From NCBI RefSeq assembly GCF_030690345.1, contig NZ_JAUYGV010000006.1, positions 1,054,001 through 1,118,000 on the forward strand: 64,000 nt of DNA, in the 5' to 3' direction. The first letter of the stretch is position 1. The number at the start of each line of letters is the position of its first letter. The notes under the pieces were generated by a model. The model did no database searches, was not told where the DNA came from, and saw only the letters and a list, made by a program, of their open reading frames with translations. Below are positions 1 through 10,423 of the stretch, piece after piece. The position numbers and the translations under genes were made by a program. Source of the stretch: Rheinheimera sp. GTDB lineage: Bacteria > Pseudomonadota > Gammaproteobacteria > Enterobacterales > Alteromonadaceae.

Positions 1-237
1 CATGCAGCCGTGGCTTACAGAGCGTTAAAGCGCAGCCTGCAGCATGGCGAGTACGGTATTTTCCTTGGCACGGCACATCCGGCCAAGTTTAAAGAGCAGG
101 TAGAAAACATTCTCGGTACACCGATTGCGCTGCCCGAAGCCTTAGCGCGCTGCGCAGCCGAACAGGGGCTAAGCAAAGATATTCCGGCCGACTTTGCCGT
201 GCTGCAGCAGGAATTGCTGAAACTGGAGCAAGCCTGA
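1..237 (+). CDS. thrC: Threonine synthase, C-terminal fragment
   Basis: This is the last 78 codons of threonine synthase, the PLP enzyme that converts O-phosphohomoserine to threonine; the rest lies left of the window. The reading frame is open from base 1, and the segment with [19 protein letters not shown] is typical of the C-terminal end of the long proteobacterial ThrC type. The stop codon overlaps the ATG of ung (TGATG), so the two are translationally coupled. No catalytic lysine is visible because the N-terminal two thirds is missing. The family call is confident; the start is outside the window. Confidence 0.9.
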   Translation, partial: HAAVAYRALKRSLQHGEYGIFLGTAHPAKFKEQVENILGTPIALPEALARCAAEQGLSKDIPADFAVLQQELLKLEQA

Positions 238-893
238 TGCCGTGGCAGCAGTTATTAGGGCAGGAGAAAACCGAGCCGTATTTTCTTGCTACGCTGGAGC
301 AGGTGAAACAAGCGCGGCTGGCAGGCCAGGTTATCTACCCGCCGGAAGCGGACGTGTTTAACGCTTTTAAGCTGACGGAGTTAGACAACCTTAAGGTGGT
401 GATCCTGGGGCAAGACCCTTACCACGGACCGAATCAGGCGCATGGTTTGGCGTTTTCAGTTCGCCCCGGGGTGCGCACGCCACCGTCACTGCAAAATATG
501 TATAAAGAGCTGGCACTGGAATATGCTGACTTTCAGATCCCGGCGCACGGCTGTCTGGAGGCCTGGGCAAAGCAGGGCGTGTTGCTGCTTAATACGGTGC
601 TTACCGTGGTAGCAACGCAGGCCAACTCGCACCGGCATTTGGGCTGGGAGCAGTTTACCGATAAGGTGATTGCACAAATCAGCGCACAGTGTCAGGGCAT
701 CGTATTTTTGCTTTGGGGTTCGCATGCGCAGAAAAAGGGCCGCCTGATAGACCGGCAACGCCATTTTGTGCTGGAAGCACCGCATCCGTCACCGCTGTCG
801 GCACATCGTGGTTTTCTCGGTTGTGGCCACTTTAAACAGGCAAACGAGCTATTGGTTAAGCAGGGTAAAACCCCGATTAACTGGCAGTTGTAG
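237..893 (+). CDS. ung: Uracil-DNA glycosylase
   Basis: Family 1 uracil-DNA glycosylase, which removes uracil from DNA as the first step of base excision repair. The 218-residue length is normal. The water-activating loop GQDPYHG (catalytic Asp about residue 60) and the DNA-intercalating loop [14 protein letters not shown] near the C-terminus are intact. The ATG overlaps the thrC stop by TGATG, and a bidirectional hairpin follows the stop. Confidence 0.97.
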   Translation: MPWQQLLGQEKTEPYFLATLEQVKQARLAGQVIYPPEADVFNAFKLTELDNLKVVILGQDPYHGPNQAHGLAFSVRPGVRTPPSLQNMYKELALEYADFQIPAHGCLEAWAKQGVLLLNTVLTVVATQANSHRHLGWEQFTDKVIAQISAQCQGIVFLLWGSHAQKKGRLIDRQRHFVLEAPHPSPLSAHRGFLGCGHFKQANELLVKQGKTPINWQL

Positions 894-907
894 CGGATAG
901 CAGAAGC

Positions 908-939
908 AAAAAACGCCCGCTGTTGCCAGCGGGCGTTTT
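908..939. terminator. Bidirectional Rho-independent terminator
   Basis: A GC-rich stem (ACGCCCGC / GCGGGCGT) with loop TGTTGCCA-type centre is flanked by A and T runs on the two sides. It sits between the converging ung (+) and the DUF3545 gene (-) and can end transcription from both. Confidence 0.85.
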
Positions 940-940
940 G

Positions 941-1114
941 TTACAATTCGATATCGGCCAGTTCCGGTTCAATGGTCCAGTCGATGTCGCTCAGCTCCTT
1001 TTTCAGGCGCTGGCGCTCTTTCAACTGTTCTATTTCGCGCCATTTACGCTTTACCGCACGAGGTTTGGCGGCAGGGCGTTCCAACATATTCAGTAAGTCT
1101 TCGAAGCTTTCCAT
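941..1114 (-). CDS. DUF3545 family small protein
   Basis: A 57-codon gene on the minus strand, starting at an ATG with AGAGG six bases upstream. The product is highly charged and predicted helical; it begins MESFEDLLNMLE and contains KRKWREIEQLKERQRLKKEL and an acidic end. This matches the DUF3545 family of small gammaproteobacterial proteins as I remember it. The function is unknown. It shares the terminator at 908-939 with ung. No signal peptide or membrane segment is seen. Confidence 0.75.
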   Translation of the reverse strand: MESFEDLLNMLERPAAKPRAVKRKWREIEQLKERQRLKKELSDIDWTIEPELADIEL

Positions 1115-1233
1115 AGTTTGGCCTCTCTGATAGTTGTTGTCTGTTAATTGTTGTTATTTTCAACAAAGGATTTACCACAATTTGCCTGAAAATAAAACAA
1201 CTAAGTGACAAGACTATGACAGGTCGGAGCTTT

Positions 1234-2859
1234 TTACTGATTTTTTTGCTGCAAAAACGCCTTAATTAATGCCTGAGTAGAGCTGTCCAGCCGGCTGGCA
1301 TCGTGGCCTGTTAATGCCTGATAAATCGGGCCGGACAGCTGTTTACCTAACTCAACGCCCCATTGATCAAACGAATTTAAGCCCCACAGCACACCCTGAC
1401 AAAATACTTTATGCTCATATAACGCAATTAAGGCGCCAACGTAGTAGGGTGACAACTCCGGCAGCAGCAATGTATTGCTCGGCTTGTTGCCCGGCGACAC
1501 TTTATGCGGTGCCAGTGCAGCAGCTTGCTCTGCTGTCATACCGGCAGCCAGACATTCGTCGGTGGCCTCCTGTAATGTTTTGCCTTGCATTAACGCCTGG
1601 GTTTGCGCAAAGCAGTGCGCAGCTAAGCGCTGATGATGATCCGCCAGGCTATGCGCCGGTTTAACTGGCAGAATAAAATCAGCCGGTACCGCTAACGCAC
1701 TTTGGTGCAACAACTGATGATAAGCATGCTGGCCATTGGTACCGGCATCGCCCCAAATTACCGGTGCGGTGGCATCGGTTAACGGCGCACCGTTAATATC
1801 AACACTCTTGCCGTTAGACTCCATATCCAACTGCTGCACATAAGAGGGCAGCAGGCGCAGATAATGGCTGTATGGCAATAAGGCCTGCGCCTGACAGCCA
1901 AAGCCGTTGATATACCAGATGCCGAGTAACGCCAGCGTCAGCGGCATATTTTCTGCTTGCGGTGCAGTAATAAAATGCTGATCCATCGCTTCGGCGCCTT
2001 TGAGCAACTGCGCAAAATGGCTGTTACCAATCATCAGCGCCACCGGCAAGCCAATGGCTGACCACAGCGAATAGCGGCCGCCAACCCAGTCCCACATCGG
2101 CAGGATATTTTGCTCCACTATGCCAAATTCCGCCGCGGCTTTAATATTGGATGAGGTAGCCCAAAAATGTCGTGCAATGGCTTTGGCATCGGCACCGTGG
2201 TCGGTGAACCATTGGCGCACTGCCAGTGCGTTTTGTTTGGTTTCTTCGGTGCCGAACGATTTAGAGGCGACAAACACCAGGGTGGTGGCCGGGTCGAGAT
2301 TTTTCACCACATCGGATACTACAGCACCGTCAATATTACCGGCAAAGTGCAGTTTGACCGGGCTGCAGTGATAAGGCGTTAAGGCCTCAACCGCCATTTG
2401 CGGCCCCAACAGCGAACCGCCGATGCCAACCCAGATTAAGTCAGTAATGGCTTTACCGCTGTAGCCGGTATATTCGCCCTGATGCAGCTGGCTGACCAGC
2501 GCTGTCATTCTGTTGCGGCAAGCAGTAATAGCTGCGCCGATATCTTCGCCGTCCAGCGTCAAGCCGCTGACATCGGTTTTACGCAGCATCATATGCCAAA
2601 CGCTGCGCTGTTCAGTGTTGTTAATTTTGTCGCCGGCCAGCATCGCCTGCAATACCGGCTGAATATTGCTGTCAGCCGCCAGTTGTTGCAGAGCTTGCCA
2701 GCTTTGCTCATTAATCAGGTTTTTCGAGTAGTCCAGCGTTATGCCGCAGGCGGCAGTGCGAAAGCGGCTGGCCCTGTCCGGATCGGCAGAAAAGGCCTGA
2801 CGTAATGAACCTTGTTGTGCAGCCAGCGCTTTCAGCGCCGGCCATGGTGAAGCTGGCAT
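1234..2859 (-). CDS. pgi: Glucose-6-phosphate isomerase
   Basis: Interconverts glucose-6-phosphate and fructose-6-phosphate in glycolysis/gluconeogenesis. At 541 residues it is close to the usual length of about 550. Seen motifs are the sugar-phosphate binding segment VGIGGSLLGPQM, VASKSFGTEET, the catalytic base region QLDMESNGKSV, and GLNSFDQWGVELGKQL near the end. It is 25 bp downstream of tal on the same strand, so the two form a carbon-metabolism operon joining glycolysis and the pentose phosphate pathway. Confidence 0.97.
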   Translation of the reverse strand: MPASPWPALKALAAQQGSLRQAFSADPDRASRFRTAACGITLDYSKNLINEQSWQALQQLAADSNIQPVLQAMLAGDKINNTEQRSVWHMMLRKTDVSGLTLDGEDIGAAITACRNRMTALVSQLHQGEYTGYSGKAITDLIWVGIGGSLLGPQMAVEALTPYHCSPVKLHFAGNIDGAVVSDVVKNLDPATTLVFVASKSFGTEETKQNALAVRQWFTDHGADAKAIARHFWATSSNIKAAAEFGIVEQNILPMWDWVGGRYSLWSAIGLPVALMIGNSHFAQLLKGAEAMDQHFITAPQAENMPLTLALLGIWYINGFGCQAQALLPYSHYLRLLPSYVQQLDMESNGKSVDINGAPLTDATAPVIWGDAGTNGQHAYHQLLHQSALAVPADFILPVKPAHSLADHHQRLAAHCFAQTQALMQGKTLQEATDECLAAGMTAEQAAALAPHKVSPGNKPSNTLLLPELSPYYVGALIALYEHKVFCQGVLWGLNSFDQWGVELGKQLSGPIYQALTGHDASRLDSSTQALIKAFLQQKNQ

Positions 2860-2884
2860 ACTCTACTCCCCTGTAAAATAATGA

Positions 2885-3835
2885 TTAAAGTGCTTGTTGG
2901 ATCAGTTGTTCCAGTTTGCGCTGATCAATGGCAAATTTACGGATACCTTCGGCCAGTTTTTCGGTGGCCATGGCATCTTCGTTAAGTGCCCAGCGGAACT
3001 GGCTTTGTGTCAGTTGAGCCGGTGCTGCATCGCTGGCGCCGCTGTCGGTTAAATGCACAGTCAGCTCACCCTGCATCTGGCTCAGCTCTGCTAACAGGGC
3101 AGGGCTGATGGTTAAACGGTCGCAGCCGGCCAGGGCTAATACCTCGCCGGTGTTGCGGAAGCTGGCGCCCATTACCACGGTTTTAAAACCATGTTGCTTA
3201 TAGAAGCGGTAAATTTCGCGCACTGACACTACGCCCGGATCCGTTTCGCTGCTGTAATCCTGGCCGGTGCTGGCTTTGTACCAATCCAGAATACGGCCGA
3301 CGAACGGCGAAATTAAATACACACCTGCTTCCGCACAGGCCCGGGCCTGGGCCATATGGAATAGCAAGGTAAGATTGCACTGAATGCCTTGTTGCTCCAG
3401 CTGGCGCGCCGCCTGAATGCCTTCCCAGGTCGAGGCGATTTTGATCAGAATACGCTCAGTACCTATGCCGTTTTCCTGATACAGTGCAACCAGTTGTTGC
3501 GCTTTGGCGATAGTGGCATTGGTGTCGAAAGATAAGCGGGCGTCAACTTCAGTTGATACGCGGCCGGGCACCAGTTTGCTGATGGCGGTACCCACATCCA
3601 CGGCAAATTTATCGCAGGCCAGTTCAAGTTGGGCCGCGGCAGTGGTCGCTTTAGCTTTAGCATAAGCAACAGCCGCATCCAGCATAGGCTTGGCAAAATC
3701 GAGCTGGCTGGCATTTAGCAACAAGCTGGGGTTGGTGGTGGCATCGACCGGACGGAATTGTTCAATGGCGGTCAGATCGCCGCTGTCTACCACAACGGTA
3801 GTGACGGCTTTAAGTTGGCTTAGTAAGTTGCTCAT
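2885..3835 (-). CDS. tal: Transaldolase
   Basis: Transaldolase B-type enzyme of the non-oxidative pentose phosphate branch, transferring a dihydroxyacetone unit through a Schiff base. The 316-residue length is usual. It has the [12 protein letters not shown]-terminal signature, the Schiff-base lysine segment [12 protein letters not shown] near residue 130, and [13 protein letters not shown]. It is the first gene of a tal-pgi operon whose promoter must lie in the 209-bp gap shared with the divergent REC-TPR gene. That gap shows no other feature I can defend. Confidence 0.97.
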   Translation of the reverse strand: MSNLLSQLKAVTTVVVDSGDLTAIEQFRPVDATTNPSLLLNASQLDFAKPMLDAAVAYAKAKATTAAAQLELACDKFAVDVGTAISKLVPGRVSTEVDARLSFDTNATIAKAQQLVALYQENGIGTERILIKIASTWEGIQAARQLEQQGIQCNLTLLFHMAQARACAEAGVYLISPFVGRILDWYKASTGQDYSSETDPGVVSVREIYRFYKQHGFKTVVMGASFRNTGEVLALAGCDRLTISPALLAELSQMQGELTVHLTDSGASDAAPAQLTQSQFRWALNEDAMATEKLAEGIRKFAIDQRKLEQLIQQAL

Positions 3836-4043
3836 ATAGTTTTATTACCGTATTTTTGATCACATTCTAGTGATGTAGCGAATAATTAGCAATTAATGTA
3901 GGAATATTACAACAAAACCAGTGTATCGTTGGGAAATAACAACAATAGCGTTGCATGGCACAAAGTAAGTTACTATATTGCCTGTTTTTATCAGGTTATA
4001 AGACCTGTAACTTGTAATCAGTGTAAATTAGCACAGGGTCTCG

Positions 4044-5666
4044 ATGATCTTTCAAGCCAGCTTTTATAAAAGTAAGAAACTTCTGTTGATCGAGGACTGC
4101 GAACCGGTTCGGGCGTCGATCAAGGGTATGCTACAGCAGATAGGTTTCGTTGATATTACTGCTGTCGCTGATGCGGTTCAAGCCTTGTCGCCCGCTAAAC
4201 GCCACGCTTACGACTTTATTTTGGCTGATTTTAACCTCGGTGATGGTAAAGATGCACTGCAATTGTTTGCCGAGTTGTCAGCGCTGGATGCCATTAAACC
4301 CGGCTGTTGTTTTGTCGTAATAAGCGCAGAGCCGCAGCGCTTACCGGTAATGGGCTTGTTGCAGGGCACGCCGGATCATTTTGTGTTAAAGCCGTTCTCC
4401 TATCTGGAATTGGAAAAGCGTTTGGCTAAAGCCTGGCAAAGCCGTGTGGCGTTAAGAAAGGTGTACCAGGCGATGCCGGCCGGCGATTTAACCGCTGTGC
4501 ATACAGAGCTGGACGATGTAATTAAAAATGCCCCCGCCTATACCTTACTGGCGCTGCGGTTAAAAGGTGAAGTGCTGTTGGCGCAGCGTGAATACAATGC
4601 CGCAGCGCAGCTGTATAACAAAATTCAGCAACAGCGTGACTTTAGCTGGACCAGGCTGGGCGCGGCTATTGCGATGGTGAAATTGCAGCAATGGCCCGAA
4701 GCAGAGCAACTGCTGCTGACACTGACAGAGGCCGACGATGTACGTCCTGAAGCGCTGGATTGGCTAAGCCGGTTGTATTTATTGCAAGGCGCTTTGCCAC
4801 AGGCGCTGGAGCAGCTAACTGAACTGGTAAAATTACAGCCTACTAATATCAGCGCACAAATGGCCATCGCCACGGTATTACAGCTGAGTGAGCAGCCGGA
4901 CGATGCATCGCGTTACTGGCAGAAGCTGATCCAGCAATTTCGTTTTTCCGGTTTTGACCGTGCCGATTATTATTTTGAACTCACCCGGTTACTGTTAGCA
5001 CAAGCCACTCAGGCTGAATTGCCGGGCTTTAGCGCTGCGGTAAAAAAATGCAGTGAAGCGTTGGCCAGTATGCCGCAGAAGTTGTTGACGGATGATACCG
5101 AAGCAGAAGTGTTAGCACTGCGGGCCAGAGTGAGTTTGTTGCAAGGCCATATAGCCGATGCCAAACAGCTGACCGATGAACTGCAGATTAAAGAAGACAC
5201 TGCAGCAGCCAATGTTGGTACCTTAGTGGATAAAACGCGTTTGATGTTTGCGCTGGGTGAATTGAAACAGGCCGAGCGCTATTTAACGCAACTGCGGGAA
5301 ATATCGACTGAACAAGATGATCTGTACAGCTGTTGCCAGCGTTTATCTGCCAGCCGCGCATTACAGCAAGACAGTAAGCTGCGCTCAGATATCCGTGATT
5401 GGAACCAGGCCGGTATGGCTGCGGCACAAAGCGGCGATGTAAAGGCTGCACTGTTGAAGTTACGCCAGGCTTTTCTGTCTATGCCGTGTAATGCCGGGTT
5501 AGCGCTGAACTTACTGCAAACTTTAACGCAGCTGCCGGCGCACCGTGGCTTGCAAGCGCTGGCAAAAGCTGTGTTGGCTGCATTGGAGCAAAGCGCTTTA
5601 ACCAGTAGCAATCAACAACGCCTGGAGCAGCTGTTAACACAACTGCCGCCGCTATATACCGAGTAG
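4044..5666 (+). CDS. Response regulator with REC and TPR-like domains
   Basis: Residues 10-130 form a CheY-like receiver domain: acidic pair in LLLIEDCEP, phosphoacceptor Asp62 in ILADFNLGDG, and the conserved Lys in FVLKPFSYLE. The remaining 400 residues are alanine- and leucine-rich helical repeats of the TPR type. No DNA-binding or enzymatic output domain is seen. The architecture resembles VieB of Vibrio cholerae, a regulator that acts by protein contact; that name is an analogy only. No cognate kinase is adjacent. Its 5-prime side is divergent from tal. Confidence 0.75.
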   Translation: MIFQASFYKSKKLLLIEDCEPVRASIKGMLQQIGFVDITAVADAVQALSPAKRHAYDFILADFNLGDGKDALQLFAELSALDAIKPGCCFVVISAEPQRLPVMGLLQGTPDHFVLKPFSYLELEKRLAKAWQSRVALRKVYQAMPAGDLTAVHTELDDVIKNAPAYTLLALRLKGEVLLAQREYNAAAQLYNKIQQQRDFSWTRLGAAIAMVKLQQWPEAEQLLLTLTEADDVRPEALDWLSRLYLLQGALPQALEQLTELVKLQPTNISAQMAIATVLQLSEQPDDASRYWQKLIQQFRFSGFDRADYYFELTRLLLAQATQAELPGFSAAVKKCSEALASMPQKLLTDDTEAEVLALRARVSLLQGHIADAKQLTDELQIKEDTAAANVGTLVDKTRLMFALGELKQAERYLTQLREISTEQDDLYSCCQRLSASRALQQDSKLRSDIRDWNQAGMAAAQSGDVKAALLKLRQAFLSMPCNAGLALNLLQTLTQLPAHRGLQALAKAVLAALEQSALTSSNQQRLEQLLTQLPPLYTE

Positions 5667-5727
5667 CCGAAACTATATCGGAGAGCCCGGGCGTTGCAGT
5701 ACCCCGAATAACAGAGTGAATTAAATT

Positions 5728-6504
5728 ATGTTGTTGCTTGTTTCCCCCGCCAAAGATTTGGACTACCAGCCTTTACAGCGCAGTATCACATCAACACAAC
5801 CGGCTATGTTGGCACAAAGCCGGCAGTTAGCCGGGATTTGTAAAACGCTGACGCCGGCCGATTTATCATCACTGATGCATATCAGTGACAAGCTGGCTGG
5901 GTTAAATGCGGCCAGATTTGCGCAGTGGCAGTTACCTTTTACTGAGCAAAACGCCAAGGCGGCGTTATTTGCCTTTAACGGTGATGTGTATCAGGGCCTG
6001 GACGCGGCCAGTTTAACGGACGACGATATCAGCTTTGCCCAGCAGCATCTGCGCATTCTAAGCGGCTTGTATGGTGTGCTGCGGCCGCTGGATTTAATGC
6101 AACCTTACCGGCTGGAAATGGGCACTAAGCTGGCAAACCCGAATGGTAAAGACTTATATGCCTTTTGGCAGGACAGCATTACTGCCACGTTAAACCAGCA
6201 ACTGCAGGATTTACACATTGATGTGGTGGTTAACCTGGCGTCGCAGGAATACTTTAAGGCAGTAAAACCCAAGCTGCTGCAGGGCCGTTTAATTACCCCG
6301 GTGTTTAAAGACTTTAAAAATGGCCAATATAAAATTATCAGCTTCTTTGCCAAAAAGGCCCGCGGTTTAATGGCGCGCTATATTATCCAGCAGCGTTTAA
6401 CCGCTGCAGAGCAGTTGCAACACTTTGATCTGGCGGGCTATAGCTACAGCGCTGAACACTCAACGGCAAATGCACCGGTATTTTTACGCCACAGCACAGA
6501 ATAG
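5728..6504 (+). CDS. yaaA: Peroxide stress protein YaaA
   Basis: UPF0246/YaaA family, which lowers free intracellular iron and limits oxidative DNA damage under hydrogen peroxide in E. coli. The 258-residue length is normal. The N-terminal [13 protein letters not shown], the central FNGDVYQGL, the [22 protein letters not shown] block and the C-terminal [13 protein letters not shown] are all diagnostic. It is a single gene with its own short upstream gap. Confidence 0.95.
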   Translation: MLLLVSPAKDLDYQPLQRSITSTQPAMLAQSRQLAGICKTLTPADLSSLMHISDKLAGLNAARFAQWQLPFTEQNAKAALFAFNGDVYQGLDAASLTDDDISFAQQHLRILSGLYGVLRPLDLMQPYRLEMGTKLANPNGKDLYAFWQDSITATLNQQLQDLHIDVVVNLASQEYFKAVKPKLLQGRLITPVFKDFKNGQYKIISFFAKKARGLMARYIIQQRLTAAEQLQHFDLAGYSYSAEHSTANAPVFLRHSTE

Positions 6505-6615
6505 TTTTTATCTATGGAACCAGCCGGTTCTGCTGATTGATTCAACATTACGTTCAGCCGTTTTTTTGTTACAATGCCGCTCTTTGCCGGTAGCGGCTTT
6601 GCAGTGGTATAACAG

Positions 6616-7914
6616 ATGAAATTTCCCGGCCTGCGTAAAATCAAACATTATTTTCCGGTATCCCAGCCTAAACCTCAGCTGCCCAGCTTCGAAGTACGGC
6701 CGGAGCTGGATACCTACATCGTTGGCCTGGATCAAACCATTGTTGATGTGGTCGCCAGCGTTAGTGATGATTTCCTGCAAAAGTATAATATCCGCAAAGG
6801 CTTATCCAATTTGGTTGAGCATGGCAAAGCCAATTTAATTTATCAGGAATTGGTGGCGCAGCAGGCGATATCGGATCATTTTGCCGGCGGCACTATCGGC
6901 AATACCATCCACAATTATTCCGTATTGGCCGATGATAAATCAGTGTTGCTGGGCGTAATGTCAGCCAATATTGCGCTGGGTTCACCGGCGTATCACTATG
7001 TTTGCCATACCAGCTCCAAAGTGGATATGAACCATTTGCAGGGCGTGGCCGGTGATATTGGCCGCGGTATTACCATGATAACGCCGGACGGCGAGCGTAC
7101 TTTTGTTATCGACCCCAGCGATATGGATGAGCTAAGCCCGGACTATATTCCTACTGACATTATTGCTGGTGCCGCGGCTTTTGTGGTCAGTGCTTACCCG
7201 CTGCGCGCCACAGATCAGCCTATTCAGCAGGCTATGTTAAAAGCGCTGCAAGATGCCAAAGCGCATAATGTGCCGGTGGTAATGAGCCTGGGGACGCGGC
7301 ATTTGGTAGAAGAGAACCGCGAGCAAATTCTCAGTACCATTAAAGACTACGTTAACGTGCTGGCGATGAATGAACTGGAAGCCGAAGCCTTAACCGGCTT
7401 TGCCGATCCGCTCAAGGCGGCTGAGGCGATATTGGATCATACCGATATGGTGCTGATCACCGCCGGGCCGGAAGGCTTGTATCTGTGTGGCCATACCGAC
7501 GATAACGTAAAACGTGAGAGTACTAACCCGATAAAATCTGCCAGCCTGGCCGATTTTAACCAATTTGAATTCAGCCGGCCTATGCTGCACGCCTGCTGTC
7601 AGCAACCGCTGAAAGTGTATTCGCATATCGACCCGTATTTAGGCGGCCCGGAGCGGATTAAAAACACTAACGGTGCCGGTGATGGCGCGCTGTCGGCTAT
7701 TCTGCATGATATGGCGGCGAATCATTTCCACAAGCAGGTGCAGCCGTTATCCGGCAAGCATGAGCAGCCGTATTTAGCCTATTCGTCGTTTGCGCAAATT
7801 TGTAAGTACGCTAACCGGGTTAGCTATGAAATTCTGGTACAAAATGCACCGCGTTTATCCAAGGGCTTACCTGAGCGGGAAGACAGCCTGGAAGAGGCTT
7901 ACTGGGAAAGATAA
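6616..7914 (+). CDS. gsk: Inosine/guanosine kinase
   Basis: PfkB/ribokinase-superfamily purine nucleoside kinase that phosphorylates inosine and guanosine for salvage. The 432-residue length fits the E. coli Gsk type. FAGGTIGNTIHNYSVLADD marks the substrate-binding lid region, and the catalytic anion-hole motif is NTNGAGDGALSAILHDM with the base Asp near residue 357. Followed at once by a strong terminator shared with the converging LD-carboxypeptidase gene. Confidence 0.95.
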   Translation: MKFPGLRKIKHYFPVSQPKPQLPSFEVRPELDTYIVGLDQTIVDVVASVSDDFLQKYNIRKGLSNLVEHGKANLIYQELVAQQAISDHFAGGTIGNTIHNYSVLADDKSVLLGVMSANIALGSPAYHYVCHTSSKVDMNHLQGVAGDIGRGITMITPDGERTFVIDPSDMDELSPDYIPTDIIAGAAAFVVSAYPLRATDQPIQQAMLKALQDAKAHNVPVVMSLGTRHLVEENREQILSTIKDYVNVLAMNELEAEALTGFADPLKAAEAILDHTDMVLITAGPEGLYLCGHTDDNVKRESTNPIKSASLADFNQFEFSRPMLHACCQQPLKVYSHIDPYLGGPERIKNTNGAGDGALSAILHDMAANHFHKQVQPLSGKHEQPYLAYSSFAQICKYANRVSYEILVQNAPRLSKGLPEREDSLEEAYWER

Positions 7915-7915
7915 T

Positions 7916-7946
7916 AAAACGGCCCCGCGAAGCGGGGCCGTTTTAT
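7916..7946. terminator. Bidirectional Rho-independent terminator
   Basis: Stem ACGGCCCCGC / GCGGGGCCGT with a very small loop, preceded by an A run and followed by a T run. It lies exactly between the stop codons of the converging gsk and LD-carboxypeptidase genes. Confidence 0.9.
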
Positions 7947-8996
7947 TTAGCTTTGAAACACGCTTTCCAGCAACCGGAATGTACCGGCGTCGGCATCCAG
8001 CTCAACGCGGCCACCTACCGGCACAATAAACTGCTGCTTTATATGGCCAATCATGGCGCCACGGTAGGCCGGTATATTCAGCGGCTTGATATGATCGTCA
8101 AAAATCTGGTCCATCGTCAGCCAGCCATAACCACCGCTGGGGCGACAGGCAGTGCATTCACCGAAAATAAAGCCGGCAATTTTATCCAGCGCCCCCATCA
8201 GCTTTAAGGTGCTGAGCATGCGATCAATGCGATAAGGCGCTTCTTCCACATCTTCCAAAAATAAGATTTTACCGCTGAAATCCGGCAGGTAAGGTGAGCC
8301 GGCCAAAGCGGTAAACACGGTTAAGTTACCGCCAATCAGCTCGCCCTGTACCTTACCGCCGTTAATGGTTACGGTGCGGTTTTGCCGTGCAACCAGCTCG
8401 TCTTTGGCGTCCAGCACATTTTGGTAGTGCATTAATTCGCGGTCGAAAAACAGCCGTTGAAACTGATCAGCATTAAAGCTGTTCCAACTGCCGGTGCCGT
8501 TCGGGCCATGGAAGCTGACTAAGCCGGTTTGGGCATGAATAGCATTGTGCAGTGCGGTAATATCGGAATAACCCAGTAAAACCTTGGGGTTGTTGCGGAT
8601 TAGCTTATAGTCCAGTAATGGCAGCAGGCGGGCCGCGCCGGAGCCCCCGCGCAGGCAAATAATGGCTTTTACTTCTTTGTCAGCAAACATGGCGTTAATG
8701 TCGGCGGCGCGCTCAGCGTCGGTGCCGGCTAAATGGCCGCGGCGTGCCGCCAGATTTTTACCGGTTTTTACTTTAAAACCGAGCGCCTGCATCACTTCCT
8801 GCGCTATTTGCAAGTCCAGCATATCATCGGTGGCTTTAGATGGGCTTACCAGCGCTACCGTATCGCCTTTGTTCAGCGGCAGCGGCAACAGACGTTTATT
8901 GCCGGCAGATGGCGCGGCCATTACGCTGCTGCAGCCGGCCAGTGGTAACAAGGCGGCAGCCAGAGTGCAGTTTTTTATAAATTGGCGTTTATCCAT
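7947..8996 (-). CDS. LD-carboxypeptidase (S66 family), exported
   Basis: Peptidase family S66, which removes the terminal D-Ala from murein tetrapeptides during cell-wall recycling. The protein is 349 residues. The N-terminus KRQFIKNCTLAAALLPLAGC looks like an export signal with lipobox LAGC; a single KR rather than RR makes Tat use uncertain. The nucleophile is the Ser in LLGYSDITALH, and GPNGTGSW, the Glu region GGNLTVF and FLEDVEEAPYRIDR follow the family pattern. E. coli LdcA is cytoplasmic; this one appears to be a lipoprotein, as in other S66 relatives. Confidence 0.85.
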   Translation of the reverse strand: MDKRQFIKNCTLAAALLPLAGCSSVMAAPSAGNKRLLPLPLNKGDTVALVSPSKATDDMLDLQIAQEVMQALGFKVKTGKNLAARRGHLAGTDAERAADINAMFADKEVKAIICLRGGSGAARLLPLLDYKLIRNNPKVLLGYSDITALHNAIHAQTGLVSFHGPNGTGSWNSFNADQFQRLFFDRELMHYQNVLDAKDELVARQNRTVTINGGKVQGELIGGNLTVFTALAGSPYLPDFSGKILFLEDVEEAPYRIDRMLSTLKLMGALDKIAGFIFGECTACRPSGGYGWLTMDQIFDDHIKPLNIPAYRGAMIGHIKQQFIVPVGGRVELDADAGTFRLLESVFQS

Positions 8997-9126
8997 AGCT
9001 TAACCCACCATGCTAAATAATTTATTCAGCATATCAATAGCAGCTTTACTAAAAAATTCCAACAGGGTGGGGCAAAAATGCGATAACCGCCAACTTTTTA
9101 CGGCCGGCGGCTAGCTGCAGGCTGGC

Positions 9127-10350
9127 TTACTTTTTCGGCTTTTTCGCGGCTTTTTTCGCCGCAGCTTTGGTTGGCTTCTTCTTTTTCACCGGTACTTTGG
9201 CTTCTTTATTTTTCGGCCGCAGCGCTTCTATTACACGGCGTTTCAGTTTTTGTTCTACATAGCGCTCTACTTTGGCCAAAATGCCCATATCGTGCGCTTC
9301 AATCAGTGATATCGCCGTGCCTTTTTTACCGGCGCGGCCGGTACGGCCAATGCGGTGCAGGTACACGTCTGCACTGCGTGGCATATCAAAGTTAATCACA
9401 TGGCTGATATCGTCAATGTCCAGACCACGGGCGGCGATATCAGTGGCCAGTAAAATGTTCACGCGGCCGGAGCTGAAACGTTCAACTGCCTGCATGCGTT
9501 TATCCTGTGGCATTTCACCCTGTAACCAGCCGCAGCGCAGGCCGGCGGTTTCCAACTGGCCGGTTAAACTGGCAAGGCGTTCGCGGGTTTTAATAAACAC
9601 GATGGTTTTCGTCACATCCGGCTGTTTCAACAGATGAATAAGCAACGCCAACTTATGTTGGGCATCATCGGCTAAATGCACCCATTGCAGAATTTTGGCG
9701 TTTTCTTTGCGCGACGGTATGGCTTCCACCCGCTCGGGTTCTTTTAAGGCGCGCTCAGCAAAACGCTCCAGGTTGTTGCCTTCGAGCGTGGCGGAGAACA
9801 AAAAGGTTTGCCGGCGGCGGCGTGCTTCCAGCACTATGCGATTCATCTCGCCAACAAAGCCCATATCCAACATGCGGTCGGCTTCATCCAGAATCAGCAG
9901 CTCTACTTCATCGGCCTGAAAGCTTTCTTCATCCAGATATTCGGTTAAGCGGCCTGGCGTAGCGATAAGAATATCGTTGTTTTTTTCCAGCGTGTCTTTG
10001 TGGCTGCCATAGTTAATGCCACCGGTAATCACGCCAACATTTAGGCCGGTATATTGGCTGAAATGCTTAAATTCATCATACACCTGGTACGCCAGTTCGC
10101 GGGTGGGGGTCATTACCAGCACCCTGGCAAAGCCGGGATCTTTACGGCCGAAATCAAGCAGGTACTGAATAGCAGGCAAAACAAAGGCGAGGGTTTTACC
10201 GGTGCCGGTTGGCGCGCTGGCCAATAAGTCTTTGCCTTCCAGCGCCAATGGGATCGCCATTTCCTGGATCAGGGTCGGCAGCTCGAAACCGCGTTCACTG
10301 ATGGCACGGTTAATGTCATCGTCCAGTTGAAAATCTGCGAATGTTGTCAT
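9127..10350 (-). CDS. srmB: DEAD-box RNA helicase SrmB
   Basis: ATP-dependent RNA helicase of the SrmB group, acting early in 50S subunit assembly. All core motifs are present: Q-motif, ASAPTGTGKT (Walker A), PTRELA, DEADRMLD (Walker B), SATLEG, and HRIGRTGRAG. The 407-residue length and the lysine-rich tail (KKKKPTKAAAKKAAKKPKK) are typical. It is divergent from trmN (yfiC), the same arrangement as in E. coli, which supports SrmB over other DEAD-box paralogues. Confidence 0.92.
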   Translation of the reverse strand: MTTFADFQLDDDINRAISERGFELPTLIQEMAIPLALEGKDLLASAPTGTGKTLAFVLPAIQYLLDFGRKDPGFARVLVMTPTRELAYQVYDEFKHFSQYTGLNVGVITGGINYGSHKDTLEKNNDILIATPGRLTEYLDEESFQADEVELLILDEADRMLDMGFVGEMNRIVLEARRRRQTFLFSATLEGNNLERFAERALKEPERVEAIPSRKENAKILQWVHLADDAQHKLALLIHLLKQPDVTKTIVFIKTRERLASLTGQLETAGLRCGWLQGEMPQDKRMQAVERFSSGRVNILLATDIAARGLDIDDISHVINFDMPRSADVYLHRIGRTGRAGKKGTAISLIEAHDMGILAKVERYVEQKLKRRVIEALRPKNKEAKVPVKKKKPTKAAAKKAAKKPKK

Positions 10351-10423
10351 TTTGTCCTCAGCATAATTGCCTGCCCGGTGACAGTGCGCCTGCTTCGCCG
10401 TAAACTGGCGGCCGGAGGTGCTG

